The notes under the pieces were generated by a model. That model had not been told where the DNA came from. It did no database searches and was given only the letters and a program-made list of their open reading frames with translations. Both the position numbers and the translations under genes were made by a program. Source: Lachnospiraceae bacterium (GTDB taxonomy: Bacteria; Bacillota; Clostridia; Lachnospirales; Lachnospiraceae). Taken from it: a stretch of 6,059 nt of DNA. The stretch spans positions 1-6,059 of the forward strand of contig VSOA01000234.1 of NCBI GenBank assembly GCA_009774585.1. Reading direction: 5' to 3'. Of this stretch, positions 1 through 6,059 are shown piece by piece; the first letter of the stretch is position 1, and the number at the start of each line of letters is the position of its first letter.

Positions 1-60
1 CACTTTGTATAAAATAAAAAGGGTCGTCTATAAGGATAAAGCAATCGTCATTTTATATTA

Positions 61-90
61 TTGACACATATTATGTGGAAGTTTTATACT
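61..90 (+). promoter_or_regulatory. Sigma-A-type promoter of the HD-GYP gene
   Basis: A perfect -35 hexamer TTGACA lies at 61-66 and a near-perfect -10 hexamer TATACT at 85-90, separated by 18 bases. This predicts a transcript starting near base 97 and a 5' leader of about 95 bases before the start codon at 192. It is the only convincing promoter seen in the window. The match suggests strong basal expression unless a regulator acts on the palindrome in the spacer. Confidence 0.75.
65..77. promoter_or_regulatory. Palindrome in promoter spacer, candidate operator
   Basis: CACATA-T-TATGTG is a perfect inverted repeat with 6-base arms around one central base. It begins on the last two bases of the -35 hexamer and fills much of the spacer, so a dimeric repressor bound here would block RNA polymerase. 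It does not match an operator I recognise. AT-rich DNA can give such a repeat by chance, so operator function is inference from position and symmetry only. Confidence 0.35.
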
Positions 91-113
91 ATTATCAGAC
101 AATTACTATTCTT

Positions 114-135
114 TGGCATATATTGCCGGGCGGCA
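114..135 (+). other. Mutually exclusive small hairpins in the 5' leader
   Basis: TGCC at 124-127 can pair with GGCA at 115-118 (loop of five) or with GGCA at 132-135 (loop of four), so only one hairpin can form at a time. The stems are just four base pairs, but they are GC-rich within an AT-rich leader. No known riboswitch consensus, including the cyclic-di-GMP classes, is recognisable. An 8-base direct repeat, TGTTTATA, follows at 144-151 and 160-167. Confidence 0.2.
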
Positions 136-177
136 TTTACTTCTGTTTATACATATGATTGTTTATAAATACGACTT

Positions 178-184
178 AGGGGGG
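178..184 (+). promoter_or_regulatory. Ribosome binding site of the HD-GYP gene
   Basis: AGGGGGG sits seven bases upstream of the ATG at 192. The run of six G is a little unusual beside the AGGAG-type sites of the other genes here, but it pairs with the anti-Shine-Dalgarno sequence and supports the ATG at 192 as the start. A nearby ATG at 155 is in a different frame. Confidence 0.6.
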
Positions 185-191
185 ATTCTAT

Positions 192-1247
192 ATGAAAAAC
201 GTAGCGCGTATGGCACTGGAAAACGGTATGGTAATCGGTGAAGACGTTTACAGTTATCAAAATAAACTAATCTACTCGAAGGACACTGTGGTGGACGATT
301 CAGTCATTGCAAGACTGGCGCGTTACTCTATTATGTGCGTTTCCGTCAAAGAGGAAATTGACTATGCCACGACTCATTTTGAGAAAGTCCGTCTCAGTTC
401 GGAGTTTAAATCATTTGAACTCACCTACAATAATTGTATGTCGATTTATCGCAAACAGATGAGGGGATTTGTAGAACAAGGCGTACCTGTCAAAATGAAC
501 GCGCTGATGGAAATGTATGCCAAGATAACGTCCCGCGCAAGAAGTGGGGAGCAGCTTCTTGATTTCCTTTACAACATGCTTCCAAGCGAAGACGACATGA
601 CCTATGCGCATTGTCTGAACTCCGCACTGATTGCAGGCGTATTCGGCTCATGGCTGAATCTCTCCAAAGAAGATATTTTTCTGCTCATCCAGTGTGGATT
701 CTTCTATGATATCGGCAAACTCAAACTCCCGCAGGATTTGCTGTGGAAATCGGGAAAACTGACCGACTTGGAATTTACTAAGTTAAAGACGCATACAATG
801 CTCGCATTTGATATGTTAAAGGATAAGGATATGAATGAACATGTTTTGAAGGCAGCGCTGATGCATCACGAACGCTTCGACGGCTCCGGTTATCCATCCA
901 GACTGCGTTCTGATAAGATTGACGTGTTTGCAAAATATATCGCGATCATTGATGCATACGAAGCAATGACTTCCGCCAGAACATACAGACTTTCGCTGAA
1001 TCCGTTCCAAGTGATTGCCAATTTCGAGAAAGACGGCTATGTTAAATATGACGAGACAATATTAAAACCCATCTTGTCCCACATCGCGGCGACACAACTT
1101 GGCTTTAACGTACGGCTTACAAACGATGCGGAAGCTCAGATCATACAAATCAACGAAAAACATCTGACCCGCCCGCTGCTTAAGAGTGGTGATGTTGAGA
1201 TTGATCTTGCAAAAGAACCGGAACTTGATATTGCTGCGATTTACTGA
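192..1247 (+). CDS. HD-GYP domain protein, cyclic-di-GMP phosphodiesterase-like, with HD changed to YD
   Basis: This is a cytoplasmic protein of 351 residues. Residues 1-52 resemble the short N-terminal module often found before HD-GYP domains (GM at 12-13, EDVY at 17-20). Residues 53-125 are less distinctive. The HD-GYP domain spans about 130-300. Visible motif residues are H140, then Y172-D173-I-G-K176, H201, H225-H226, the DGSGYP signature at 230-235, and D254 followed by E257 where DxxD is usual. The C-terminal 50 residues (INEKHLTRP, then a hydrophilic end) match the tail seen in Lachnospiraceae homologues. HD-GYP enzymes hydrolyse cyclic-di-GMP using two or three metal ions held by these His and Asp residues. 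Here the His of the HD pair is Tyr (codon TAT, 705-707), so a metal ligand is lost and activity is uncertain; it may be a weak enzyme or a cyclic-di-GMP sensor. Transcribed alone from the promoter at 61-90. Family assignment is firm; function is not. Confidence 0.93.
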   Translation: MKNVARMALENGMVIGEDVYSYQNKLIYSKDTVVDDSVIARLARYSIMCVSVKEEIDYATTHFEKVRLSSEFKSFELTYNNCMSIYRKQMRGFVEQGVPVKMNALMEMYAKITSRARSGEQLLDFLYNMLPSEDDMTYAHCLNSALIAGVFGSWLNLSKEDIFLLIQCGFFYDIGKLKLPQDLLWKSGKLTDLEFTKLKTHTMLAFDMLKDKDMNEHVLKAALMHHERFDGSGYPSRLRSDKIDVFAKYIAIIDAYEAMTSARTYRLSLNPFQVIANFEKDGYVKYDETILKPILSHIAATQLGFNVRLTNDAEAQIIQINEKHLTRPLLKSGDVEIDLAKEPELDIAAIY

Positions 1248-1265
1248 TTGACCTGTCAATTTGTA
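1242..1265. terminator. Weak palindrome between convergent genes, possible bidirectional terminator
   Basis: ATTGAC-CT-GTCAAT (1247-1260) is flanked by TAC (1242-1244) and GTA (1263-1265), allowing a short interrupted stem. It overlaps the HD-GYP stop codon and lies in the 22-base gap between the two convergent stops, which is where a shared terminator would be expected. The stem is AT-rich and no strong T-run follows on either strand, so it is a poor match to an intrinsic terminator. Confidence 0.3.
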
Positions 1266-1269
1266 TATA

Positions 1270-1716
1270 CTACGTGCTTTTAAACCACATATTTTCTTTT
1301 TTTAGTTCCAGATAGCTATTATATGCCTGTTCCAATATCTGCTTTTCATTGGAAAACTTCAAAAGATGACAGGCTTCATGATATTTATAATACCCCGAAT
1401 CTGTGAAGTACTCTTCTTTTTGAGGTTTGCTGTAATAGCTGTCTGCTATCATAAGATACCAGTGTACTTCTTTGGACACGACATCTTCCGGCACGGCAAA
1501 AGTATACTGGCTTTTGCCGATATATTTCATGATGGATGCATCTACCCCGGCTTCCTCATACACTTCTCTAAGCGCGGTGTCCGTGCGTGACTCGCCTTCT
1601 TCCATTGTACCCTTCGGCAGTACCCACCCCTCGTATTTATTATGAAAATGTTTATAAAGTACAAGTATTTTCCCACGAAAGATGACTACACCTCCGCAGC
1701 TTACCGCTTCTATCAT
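1270..1716 (-). CDS. Nudix hydrolase
   Basis: This is a 148-residue single-domain Nudix protein, a normal family length. The full Nudix box GX5EX7REUXEEXGU is present: G36, E42, R50-E51, E54-E55 and A56-G57-V58. The glutamates bind the catalytic Mg2+ or Mn2+. Nudix enzymes cleave nucleoside diphosphates linked to another moiety. The WVLPKG motif (31-36) just before the box is common in diadenosine polyphosphate hydrolases and other LPKG-type members, but the substrate cannot be fixed from sequence. No signal peptide or membrane segment is present, so it is cytoplasmic. The ATG at 1716 has AAAAGGAG at 1722-1729, five bases upstream, and starts 17 bases after the PBP stop. It therefore appears to be the last gene of the wall operon, perhaps a passenger. 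It ends in TAG, facing the HD-GYP gene. Confidence 0.93.
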   Translation of the reverse strand: MIEAVSCGGVVIFRGKILVLYKHFHNKYEGWVLPKGTMEEGESRTDTALREVYEEAGVDASIMKYIGKSQYTFAVPEDVVSKEVHWYLMIADSYYSKPQKEEYFTDSGYYKYHEACHLLKFSNEKQILEQAYNSYLELKKENMWFKST

Positions 1717-1733
1717 AGAGACTCCTTTTCCTA

Positions 1734-3239
1734 TTATAATCCAAAGTATTCATTGAAAATCCGCTTGGCAATGGGAACCGCATAATCCCCTCCGCTCCCG
1801 GCCCCCTCGATAATAATCGTCACGCAGACTTCTGGATTCTCAGCAGGTGCAAACCCCGTAAACCAAGCATGAGAATCTGTCTTGACGCTGTTATATTCCG
1901 CAGATCCGGTCTTTCCGGCGGCCGTATAGGATAAGCCGGAAAGCTTCGTTCCTGTACCGCTCTTTATAACTTCCTGCATTAAGCCGTTCAGCGCCGCCGC
2001 TTCCTCCTCCGACATCAATTTCCTGTATGTGTCAGACTCAAACTGTTTGATAATGTTTCCTTCATTGTTCTTTACGCATTCTACCATATAAGGCTTCATC
2101 AGTACACCTTTGTTGGCGATTGCACAAGTGATCATATTTAAATGAAGCGGAGTAATCTGCGTTGTACCCTGTCCGATTGCCGCCTGCATGATGTCAGAGT
2201 CCGACGTGGTTTCATCTACTACCAGCCTGCTCTGGTTATAGGCGAAGGAAACCGACAGTTCTTTGTTGAACAGCAGGCTGTCCAACGTGTTCCCAAATCC
2301 GGCACGATCAATCTGCATACCGATATTTGCAAAAGAGGCATTACACGACTTCGCAAAGGATTTGGTAAAGTCCTCATAACCGTGAACCGAACCATGGTAA
2401 CAATTGATCCGGTCCTCTCCGTGCGTAAATCTTCCGTTGCACTGATAAGTGTACTGATTGTATGTGTCCGGATTTTCACGGATATATTCAAGTGCCGTCA
2501 CAATCTTAAACGTTGATCCCGGCGGATATAATCCCTGTGTGGCACGATTTAGAAGCACCGTGCTTTCTTTGTCCTCGAGAAGCTCTTCCCATATTTCGTC
2601 GATTGTATTCGGGTTAAAATCCGGCTTTGATACCATCGCGATAATCTTACCCGTAGACGGTTCTGAGACAATGATCGCCCCCTTATAGATACCAAGCGAC
2701 TGGTATGCTACTTCCTGAACACCCACATCGAGCGTCGTATATACGCTGTCCCCGGGATATTTAACTCCTGCCACGTCGCTTGCCACCTTATCTGCAAGTT
2801 TTGCATTGGAATTAATCAGATAGTAATTGCTGCTCGATTCAATGCCGTATTTGCCGTTAGAGGCATATCCCACCACATGTGCAAACAAATTGTCATACGG
2901 ATAAGATCTTGATTCCTTACCGTTTTCATCAGTCTTTGTCTCTGCAAGAATCTGTCCTCCCGCCGCATAAATCGTTCCCCGCGTATTTTGCGATATGAGC
3001 AGTTCCTGCCTGCCGTTATAGTTGTTGTTGATCAGTTCCTGCTGATGTGTAACGGCATAATGACATGTATATCCCATCATACAAAGAAATACAGCAACAA
3101 AAAGATAAGTCACCGCAAGTATCTGTCTATTCCTCTTCTTCCTCTTCCGGTTCGTCTTCTGAGCCGGTTTCGTCTGAGACGATTTCTTTCGTGACGGCTT
3201 CATATTCTGTTCTTCGTTTTCTCTTCTTCTTTTTGCCAC
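1734..3239 (-). CDS. Class B penicillin-binding protein (PbpA type), peptidoglycan transpeptidase
   Basis: This 501-residue protein has a basic cytoplasmic tail (1-38), one membrane anchor (about 39-60), a short extracellular linker with R87-G-T-I, and a transpeptidase domain (about 180-498). The active-site motifs are S242-T-F-K245 (acylated serine), S298-C-N300 and K443-T-G445. It cross-links peptide stems of glycan strands on the outer membrane face and should be a beta-lactam target. It lacks the larger N-terminal pedestal of PBP2/PBP3 and has no PASTA repeats, which fits the compact PbpA type. C267 and C280 could form a disulphide. The start is GTG at 3239, chosen because AAGGAG lies six bases upstream; the next candidate, ATG at residue 13, has only a weak site. 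That start puts 113 bases inside the SEDS gene in another frame. With the SEDS protein it forms a probable synthase pair. Its exact process (elongation, division or sporulation) is not shown by the sequence. Confidence 0.95.
   Translation of the reverse strand: MAKRRRENEEQNMKPSRKKSSQTKPAQKTNRKRKKRNRQILAVTYLFVAVFLCMMGYTCHYAVTHQQELINNNYNGRQELLISQNTRGTIYAAGGQILAETKTDENGKESRSYPYDNLFAHVVGYASNGKYGIESSSNYYLINSNAKLADKVASDVAGVKYPGDSVYTTLDVGVQEVAYQSLGIYKGAIIVSEPSTGKIIAMVSKPDFNPNTIDEIWEELLEDKESTVLLNRATQGLYPPGSTFKIVTALEYIRENPDTYNQYTYQCNGRFTHGEDRINCYHGSVHGYEDFTKSFAKSCNASFANIGMQIDRAGFGNTLDSLLFNKELSVSFAYNQSRLVVDETTSDSDIMQAAIGQGTTQITPLHLNMITCAIANKGVLMKPYMVECVKNNEGNIIKQFESDTYRKLMSEEEAAALNGLMQEVIKSGTGTKLSGLSYTAAGKTGSAEYNSVKTDSHAWFTGFAPAENPEVCVTIIIEGAGSGGDYAVPIAKRIFNEYFGL
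3127..3239 (-). other. 113-base dual-coding overlap of SEDS 3' end and PBP 5' end
   Basis: The last 37 codons of the SEDS gene (R437 to E473) and its stop overlap the first codons of the PBP gene in the +1 frame. The coding strand is strikingly purine-rich (runs of GAA, GAG, AAG). The same bases that read as E468-E473 in SEDS read as arginine and lysine (about residues 31-36) in PBP. The earlier block reads KKKKRKRR in SEDS and a basic run then an acidic ENEE in PBP. Both products of the overlap are low-complexity cytoplasmic tails, so neither frame carries a folded domain. Confidence 0.85.
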
Positions 3240-4548
3240 GTTTTACTCCTTCTTCCCGTCTGATGATGTAAAGCCCTTCTATAATAAAAAACATCATCAG
3301 CGACGTCAATATCGAACTGCCGCCGTAACTGACAAACGGAAGCGTAACCCCGGTCATCGGAATAAACTTCGTTCCACCGCCGATTGTCAGAAATACTTGG
3401 AAAATATAAGTAACACCCAGTCCGAAGGCAATCAGGTGATAAAATCGGTCATTTAATTTGACGGATATATTCATAAACATAATAAAACAACTTATACAGA
3501 TCAATATGGTACACATGGAAAAAGCGATTCCAAGTTCTTCCGCAACTGCTGAAAAAATAAAGTCAGCTTCCACAAACGGAATAGAGTCCGGCGTACCTCG
3601 AAACAATCCAAGCCCAAACCAGCCGCCGCTGCTGATAGCAAAGAGCGACTGCGTAATCTGATATCCTGCATCGTCAATACAACTGAACGGATCCTGCCAT
3701 GCCTGTACGCGCACCTGAACATGTGAAAAGAAACGGTAATCGACCACGGCGGCACCACATCCTCCCGTAATTCCCAGAAGCAGATATACCCAGTTCCCAG
3801 TAGCGATAAAAACCATCAGAATATAGACAATAAAAAATATTAAAGCGCTGCCAAGGTCCCTTGACGCCACCAGAATAAGTACATGTATTCCCGCCACTAC
3901 CGCAGTCAGCGCAACATGTAGAAAATCATGTGTTTCGTAGAGCGCTCCGGCAATAAAAAAGACGAAAATAATCTTAACAAACTCAGAAGGCTGAAACGTC
4001 ACGCCCGCAATCGAGTAAGAAATCTTAGATCCATAAGTGGTCGCACCGAGAATCAGCACAATTCCCAGAGCAACAGCCCCGACGACTGCATAAACCCATG
4101 TGAGATTCTTAAGGAACTTCAGTTTATGCACAAAATAGGGGATAACCATCCCAATGATAATAGAAACCGTCACGATAAAGAACTGCTTGATTGCCCGCTC
4201 GAAAGAAAGCCTGCTCAAAACGATAAATCCAATACTTAAGAGCATGCACATGTTGTTGATGATCAGTCGGTTTCCCGTCGGATAAATCATACGGAAAAGG
4301 ACAATCGTCGCAAACAACAATATTTGCTGCAACGTATAAAACAAAAGATATTCCAGCTTGCCCGTCTCAAAACATATTACGAGAAAGCATGAAAAATGGA
4401 CCAGAAACATCAACAGATTCTGGCGGATATAAATACCACTTCTTCTCTCTTCATCCTGAAAGCGAAAAACCAAAAAACATTCTAACGTATATAGTGCAAT
4501 AAATAAAGTAATAAAATACTTAGAAAGTTCGGTAATATATAATTCCAT
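3127..4548 (-). CDS. SEDS family peptidoglycan glycosyltransferase (FtsW/RodA/SpoVE) with charged C-terminal tail
   Basis: This is a 473-residue polytopic membrane protein with about twelve hydrophobic segments between residues 11 and 430. Family motifs are QPSEF (186-190), SRDLGSA (229-235), a loop with GYQITQSLFAISSGG (295-309), EADFIFSAVAEELG (327-340), and TGVTLPFVSYGGSS (399-412). D329 aligns with the essential Asp of this family (D262 in E. coli RodA). SEDS proteins polymerise lipid II into glycan and work with a class B PBP; the next gene encodes one. The tail 437-473 is unusual: a basic run (KKKKRKRR, 439-446) and a Glu-rich end (E464 to E473). It is encoded within the PBP gene overlap. 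The ATG at 4548 has GGAG at 4558-4561, nine bases upstream and inside the last codons of the U32 gene, with a six-base gap between genes. FtsW versus RodA versus SpoVE cannot be settled from sequence alone. Confidence 0.95.
   Translation of the reverse strand: MELYITELSKYFITLFIALYTLECFLVFRFQDEERRSGIYIRQNLLMFLVHFSCFLVICFETGKLEYLLFYTLQQILLFATIVLFRMIYPTGNRLIINNMCMLLSIGFIVLSRLSFERAIKQFFIVTVSIIIGMVIPYFVHKLKFLKNLTWVYAVVGAVALGIVLILGATTYGSKISYSIAGVTFQPSEFVKIIFVFFIAGALYETHDFLHVALTAVVAGIHVLILVASRDLGSALIFFIVYILMVFIATGNWVYLLLGITGGCGAAVVDYRFFSHVQVRVQAWQDPFSCIDDAGYQITQSLFAISSGGWFGLGLFRGTPDSIPFVEADFIFSAVAEELGIAFSMCTILICISCFIMFMNISVKLNDRFYHLIAFGLGVTYIFQVFLTIGGGTKFIPMTGVTLPFVSYGGSSILTSLMMFFIIEGLYIIRREEGVKRGKKKKRKRRTEYEAVTKEIVSDETGSEDEPEEEEEE
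3246..3251 (-). promoter_or_regulatory. Ribosome binding site of the PBP gene, inside the SEDS gene
   Basis: AAGGAG lies six bases upstream of the GTG at 3239 and is formed by the SEDS codons for residues around E432-V435. Its quality and spacing decide the PBP start in favour of GTG over the downstream ATG. Its location deep inside the upstream gene predicts translational coupling, since ribosomes finishing the SEDS gene pass over it. Confidence 0.75.
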
Positions 4549-4554
4549 AAAATA

Positions 4555-6059
4555 TTACTCCACGCCTCTTTTTATATGCCCTGTCGTATATGCTTCATAC
4601 GGAAATGTCCTGCCTGTCAGAATCTGCCGGCATTCGTCCGCACTTTCCGTTGTAAAATCATAACGTCGTATATCCGCACCAATCTTCAACACTTCATCTG
4701 ACTGCAGATGAAGGGAATACGGTACTGAATTGTATATAATATTATAGCAATGATTGCAGTTAATCTCCACCGGGAAATCTGTTCCATAACGGTCCCGCAG
4801 TATATCTGTTCCTTTCTTCTCCTTCCGGTTTGACCCGGACTCCATCATACAACATTCCGTTGTTTTCCTGATGCAGTTGGCAGTAATCATCATCGGTATT
4901 CTGCTATACACGATCATAGACGTATGCATACCGATTTCGTTTGCAAATGCAGTCATTCTTCCCGCTTCTTTTCTGTTCAGCTCGTATGGCAGCGTATATT
5001 CACTGCAATAGTGCATCCAGAAACGAAGCGTCTCATTATTGAAAGCATAAAGTCCGGCATCGGGAACCAACTCATAGCCTGCGCCAAACGTGCTGACGTA
5101 TGAAACCTCTTCTAAATTGCGAATTAGGAAGCCTTTAATTGCCGTATCGCTTGCTGCTTTTTTCTTTAGTGTGCACATATAATTTTCATCCCGTGCACGC
5201 AGCACATAGGGAAGCGCAAGAAAATACTCAATCTGAGCATGATTATTCATGCACGCTGTAATCTTATCATGCTGTTTCAGATATAAATCGCTGTCGATAT
5301 ATATTCTCCTGCATACAAACTTGACTGACTCGGTCAGTTGTTCATAAGTGCAAACACAGATATCTGTGTCCGGCGGTATATCGCTTTTCGACTTACTCTT
5401 AGGTGGATGTTTCTCCGTTATTTCCGTTATTTTTGCTGTTTCTTCTTCCGTATGTTTGTCCGGCTTTTCCGTGTGGAACCAACCGGCTGTAAATCCCTGC
5501 CGTATAATATGCTGCCGCTCATATTCCTCCACACCCTTTCGACGTAAATCATTTAGGGCGCCCACCGGTAAAAATACATTACCATCCGTCACAATATCAC
5601 AATCCGATACGGTAACACAGGAGTTGCCTGTCTTCAGCATATGTTTGCGAATACCGTCTTGCTGCAAAGGCACCTTTTGCGCCTGTTCAACAATATTGCC
5701 GTAAACCGTCACGGTAGTCTCTGCCTGTTCTTCACAGTCAGCATCATTGCGAACATTCGGCAACGTATGTGTTCCTGTAATGCGCAACATTGCCGGTTCG
5801 CCGACTTTAAACTCCGCATGCATCTTTACCGGATGCTTGTCCGGCTCCCTTACATAGTCCTCTCGAATCCGTTCCAGAAGACATGAATCGCTCCCCGCAT
5901 AACTTGGTTTATGCAGCGTAATCATCTCTCTTCCGTTATGCCGTTCATAATATCCGTTCTGAAGTTCACTGCGGATATACAGACTTTGGAGCATACCGAT
6001 ATCTTCTTTCTCCACTCGATATGCCGCTGCTCCTTTTTTTTCATACAAATCAATATATT
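4555..6059 (-). CDS. U32 family protein with DUF3656 (RlhA/YdcP-like), 5' end cut by window edge
   Basis: This is the C-terminal ~500 residues of a U32 protein; the frame stays open to base 6059. Residue numbers count from a TTG at 6048, which is not taken as the true start because the preceding codons read YID in frame and the usual N-terminal U32 barrel is missing. NGYYERHNG (31-39) marks the end of the U32 core. A DUF3656 domain follows (about 45-180, ending FLPVGALNDLRRKG, 159-172), then a hydrophilic linker (192-228), then a C-terminal half with PMMITANC (385-392), C399-C400, C431-x-x-C434 and the terminal TTGHIKRGVE. The cysteines match the conserved set of the family, which in RNA-modifying members is linked to an iron-sulphur cluster. 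U32 proteins are annotated as peptidases, but E. coli RlhA, of similar architecture, hydroxylates 23S rRNA C2501. Which applies here is open. It precedes the SEDS gene by six bases, so is probably in the same operon. Confidence 0.92.
   Translation of the reverse strand, partial: YIDLYEKKGAAAYRVEKEDIGMLQSLYIRSELQNGYYERHNGREMITLHKPSYAGSDSCLLERIREDYVREPDKHPVKMHAEFKVGEPAMLRITGTHTLPNVRNDADCEEQAETTVTVYGNIVEQAQKVPLQQDGIRKHMLKTGNSCVTVSDCDIVTDGNVFLPVGALNDLRRKGVEEYERQHIIRQGFTAGWFHTEKPDKHTEEETAKITEITEKHPPKSKSKSDIPPDTDICVCTYEQLTESVKFVCRRIYIDSDLYLKQHDKITACMNNHAQIEYFLALPYVLRARDENYMCTLKKKAASDTAIKGFLIRNLEEVSYVSTFGAGYELVPDAGLYAFNNETLRFWMHYCSEYTLPYELNRKEAGRMTAFANEIGMHTSMIVYSRIPMMITANCIRKTTECCMMESGSNRKEKKGTDILRDRYGTDFPVEINCNHCYNIIYNSVPYSLHLQSDEVLKIGADIRRYDFTTESADECRQILTGRTFPYEAYTTGHIKRGVE

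Noticed and set aside
144..167. Direct repeat TGTTTATA at 144-151 and 160-167
   Set aside because: Eight AT-rich bases repeated twice downstream of the promoter is readily explained by chance; mentioned only with the leader.
91..191. Cyclic-di-GMP riboswitch in the leader of the HD-GYP gene
   Set aside because: The leader is short and lacks the conserved sequence and stems of the known cyclic-di-GMP riboswitch classes; only small four-base-pair hairpins are seen.
2142..2516. Plus-strand open frame of 124 codons opposite the PBP gene
   Set aside because: It lies wholly antisense to a well-supported PBP domain, has no good ribosome binding site that I can see and resembles no family; it is a shadow frame.
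3190..3245. Possible programmed frameshift producing a SEDS-PBP fusion, at the A-rich run near the overlap start
   Set aside because: The run reads C AAA AAG in the SEDS frame, not the X XXY YYZ slippery heptamer, and a -1 shift would not enter the PBP frame (which is +1). The PBP has its own strong ribosome binding site.
5348..5704. Plus-strand open frame of 118 codons opposite the U32 gene
   Set aside because: Antisense to conserved DUF3656 sequence, with a composition expected of a complementary-strand frame and no recognisable domain.
6046..6048. TTG as the start codon of the U32 gene
   Set aside because: The frame remains open upstream to the window edge and the upstream residues continue the family pattern, so the true start lies outside the window.

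Overview
This 6,059-base window looks like chromosomal DNA from a Gram-positive Clostridia, most probably Lachnospiraceae. The basis is family resemblance rather than a search: the HD-GYP protein, the SEDS protein, the PBP without a dimerisation domain and the U32/DUF3656 protein all read like Lachnospiraceae versions. Base composition is moderate to AT-rich, with a strong sigma-A-type promoter and strong AGGAG-type ribosome binding sites. I see no mobile element, CRISPR array, tRNA or rRNA. All reading frames except the edge-truncated one are intact.

Layout. Bases 1-191 are a non-coding leader with a clear promoter, a 13-base palindrome lying in that promoter, small alternative hairpins and a G-rich ribosome binding site. 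They lead into a plus-strand gene (192-1247) for an HD-GYP cyclic-di-GMP phosphodiesterase-like protein whose diagnostic HD pair has become YD. It converges on a minus-strand cluster with only 22 bases between the stop codons, where a weak palindrome may act as a terminator.

The minus-strand cluster, in transcription order, holds: the C-terminal part of a U32/DUF3656 protein (RlhA/YdcP-like, running off the right edge); a SEDS (FtsW/RodA/SpoVE) polymerase; a class B penicillin-binding protein of PbpA type; and a Nudix hydrolase. Gaps are 6 bases (U32 to SEDS), a 113-base overlap (SEDS to PBP) and 17 bases (PBP to Nudix), so these are very probably co-transcribed. The promoter lies beyond the right edge.

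How they work together. The SEDS protein polymerises glycan strands from lipid II and the adjacent PBP cross-links them, a standard partner pair for elongation, division or spore peptidoglycan. The U32 protein probably acts in RNA hydroxylation or peptidase-type functions, and the Nudix protein probably clears a nucleotide substrate; neither has an evident link to wall synthesis beyond the shared operon.

The most unusual features are the long SEDS/PBP overlap and the HD-GYP substitution. In the overlap, one purine-rich DNA stretch encodes a Glu-rich SEDS tail in one frame and an Arg/Lys-rich PBP juxtamembrane tail in the other. No wholly new system is evident; the rest is ordinary housekeeping gene content.
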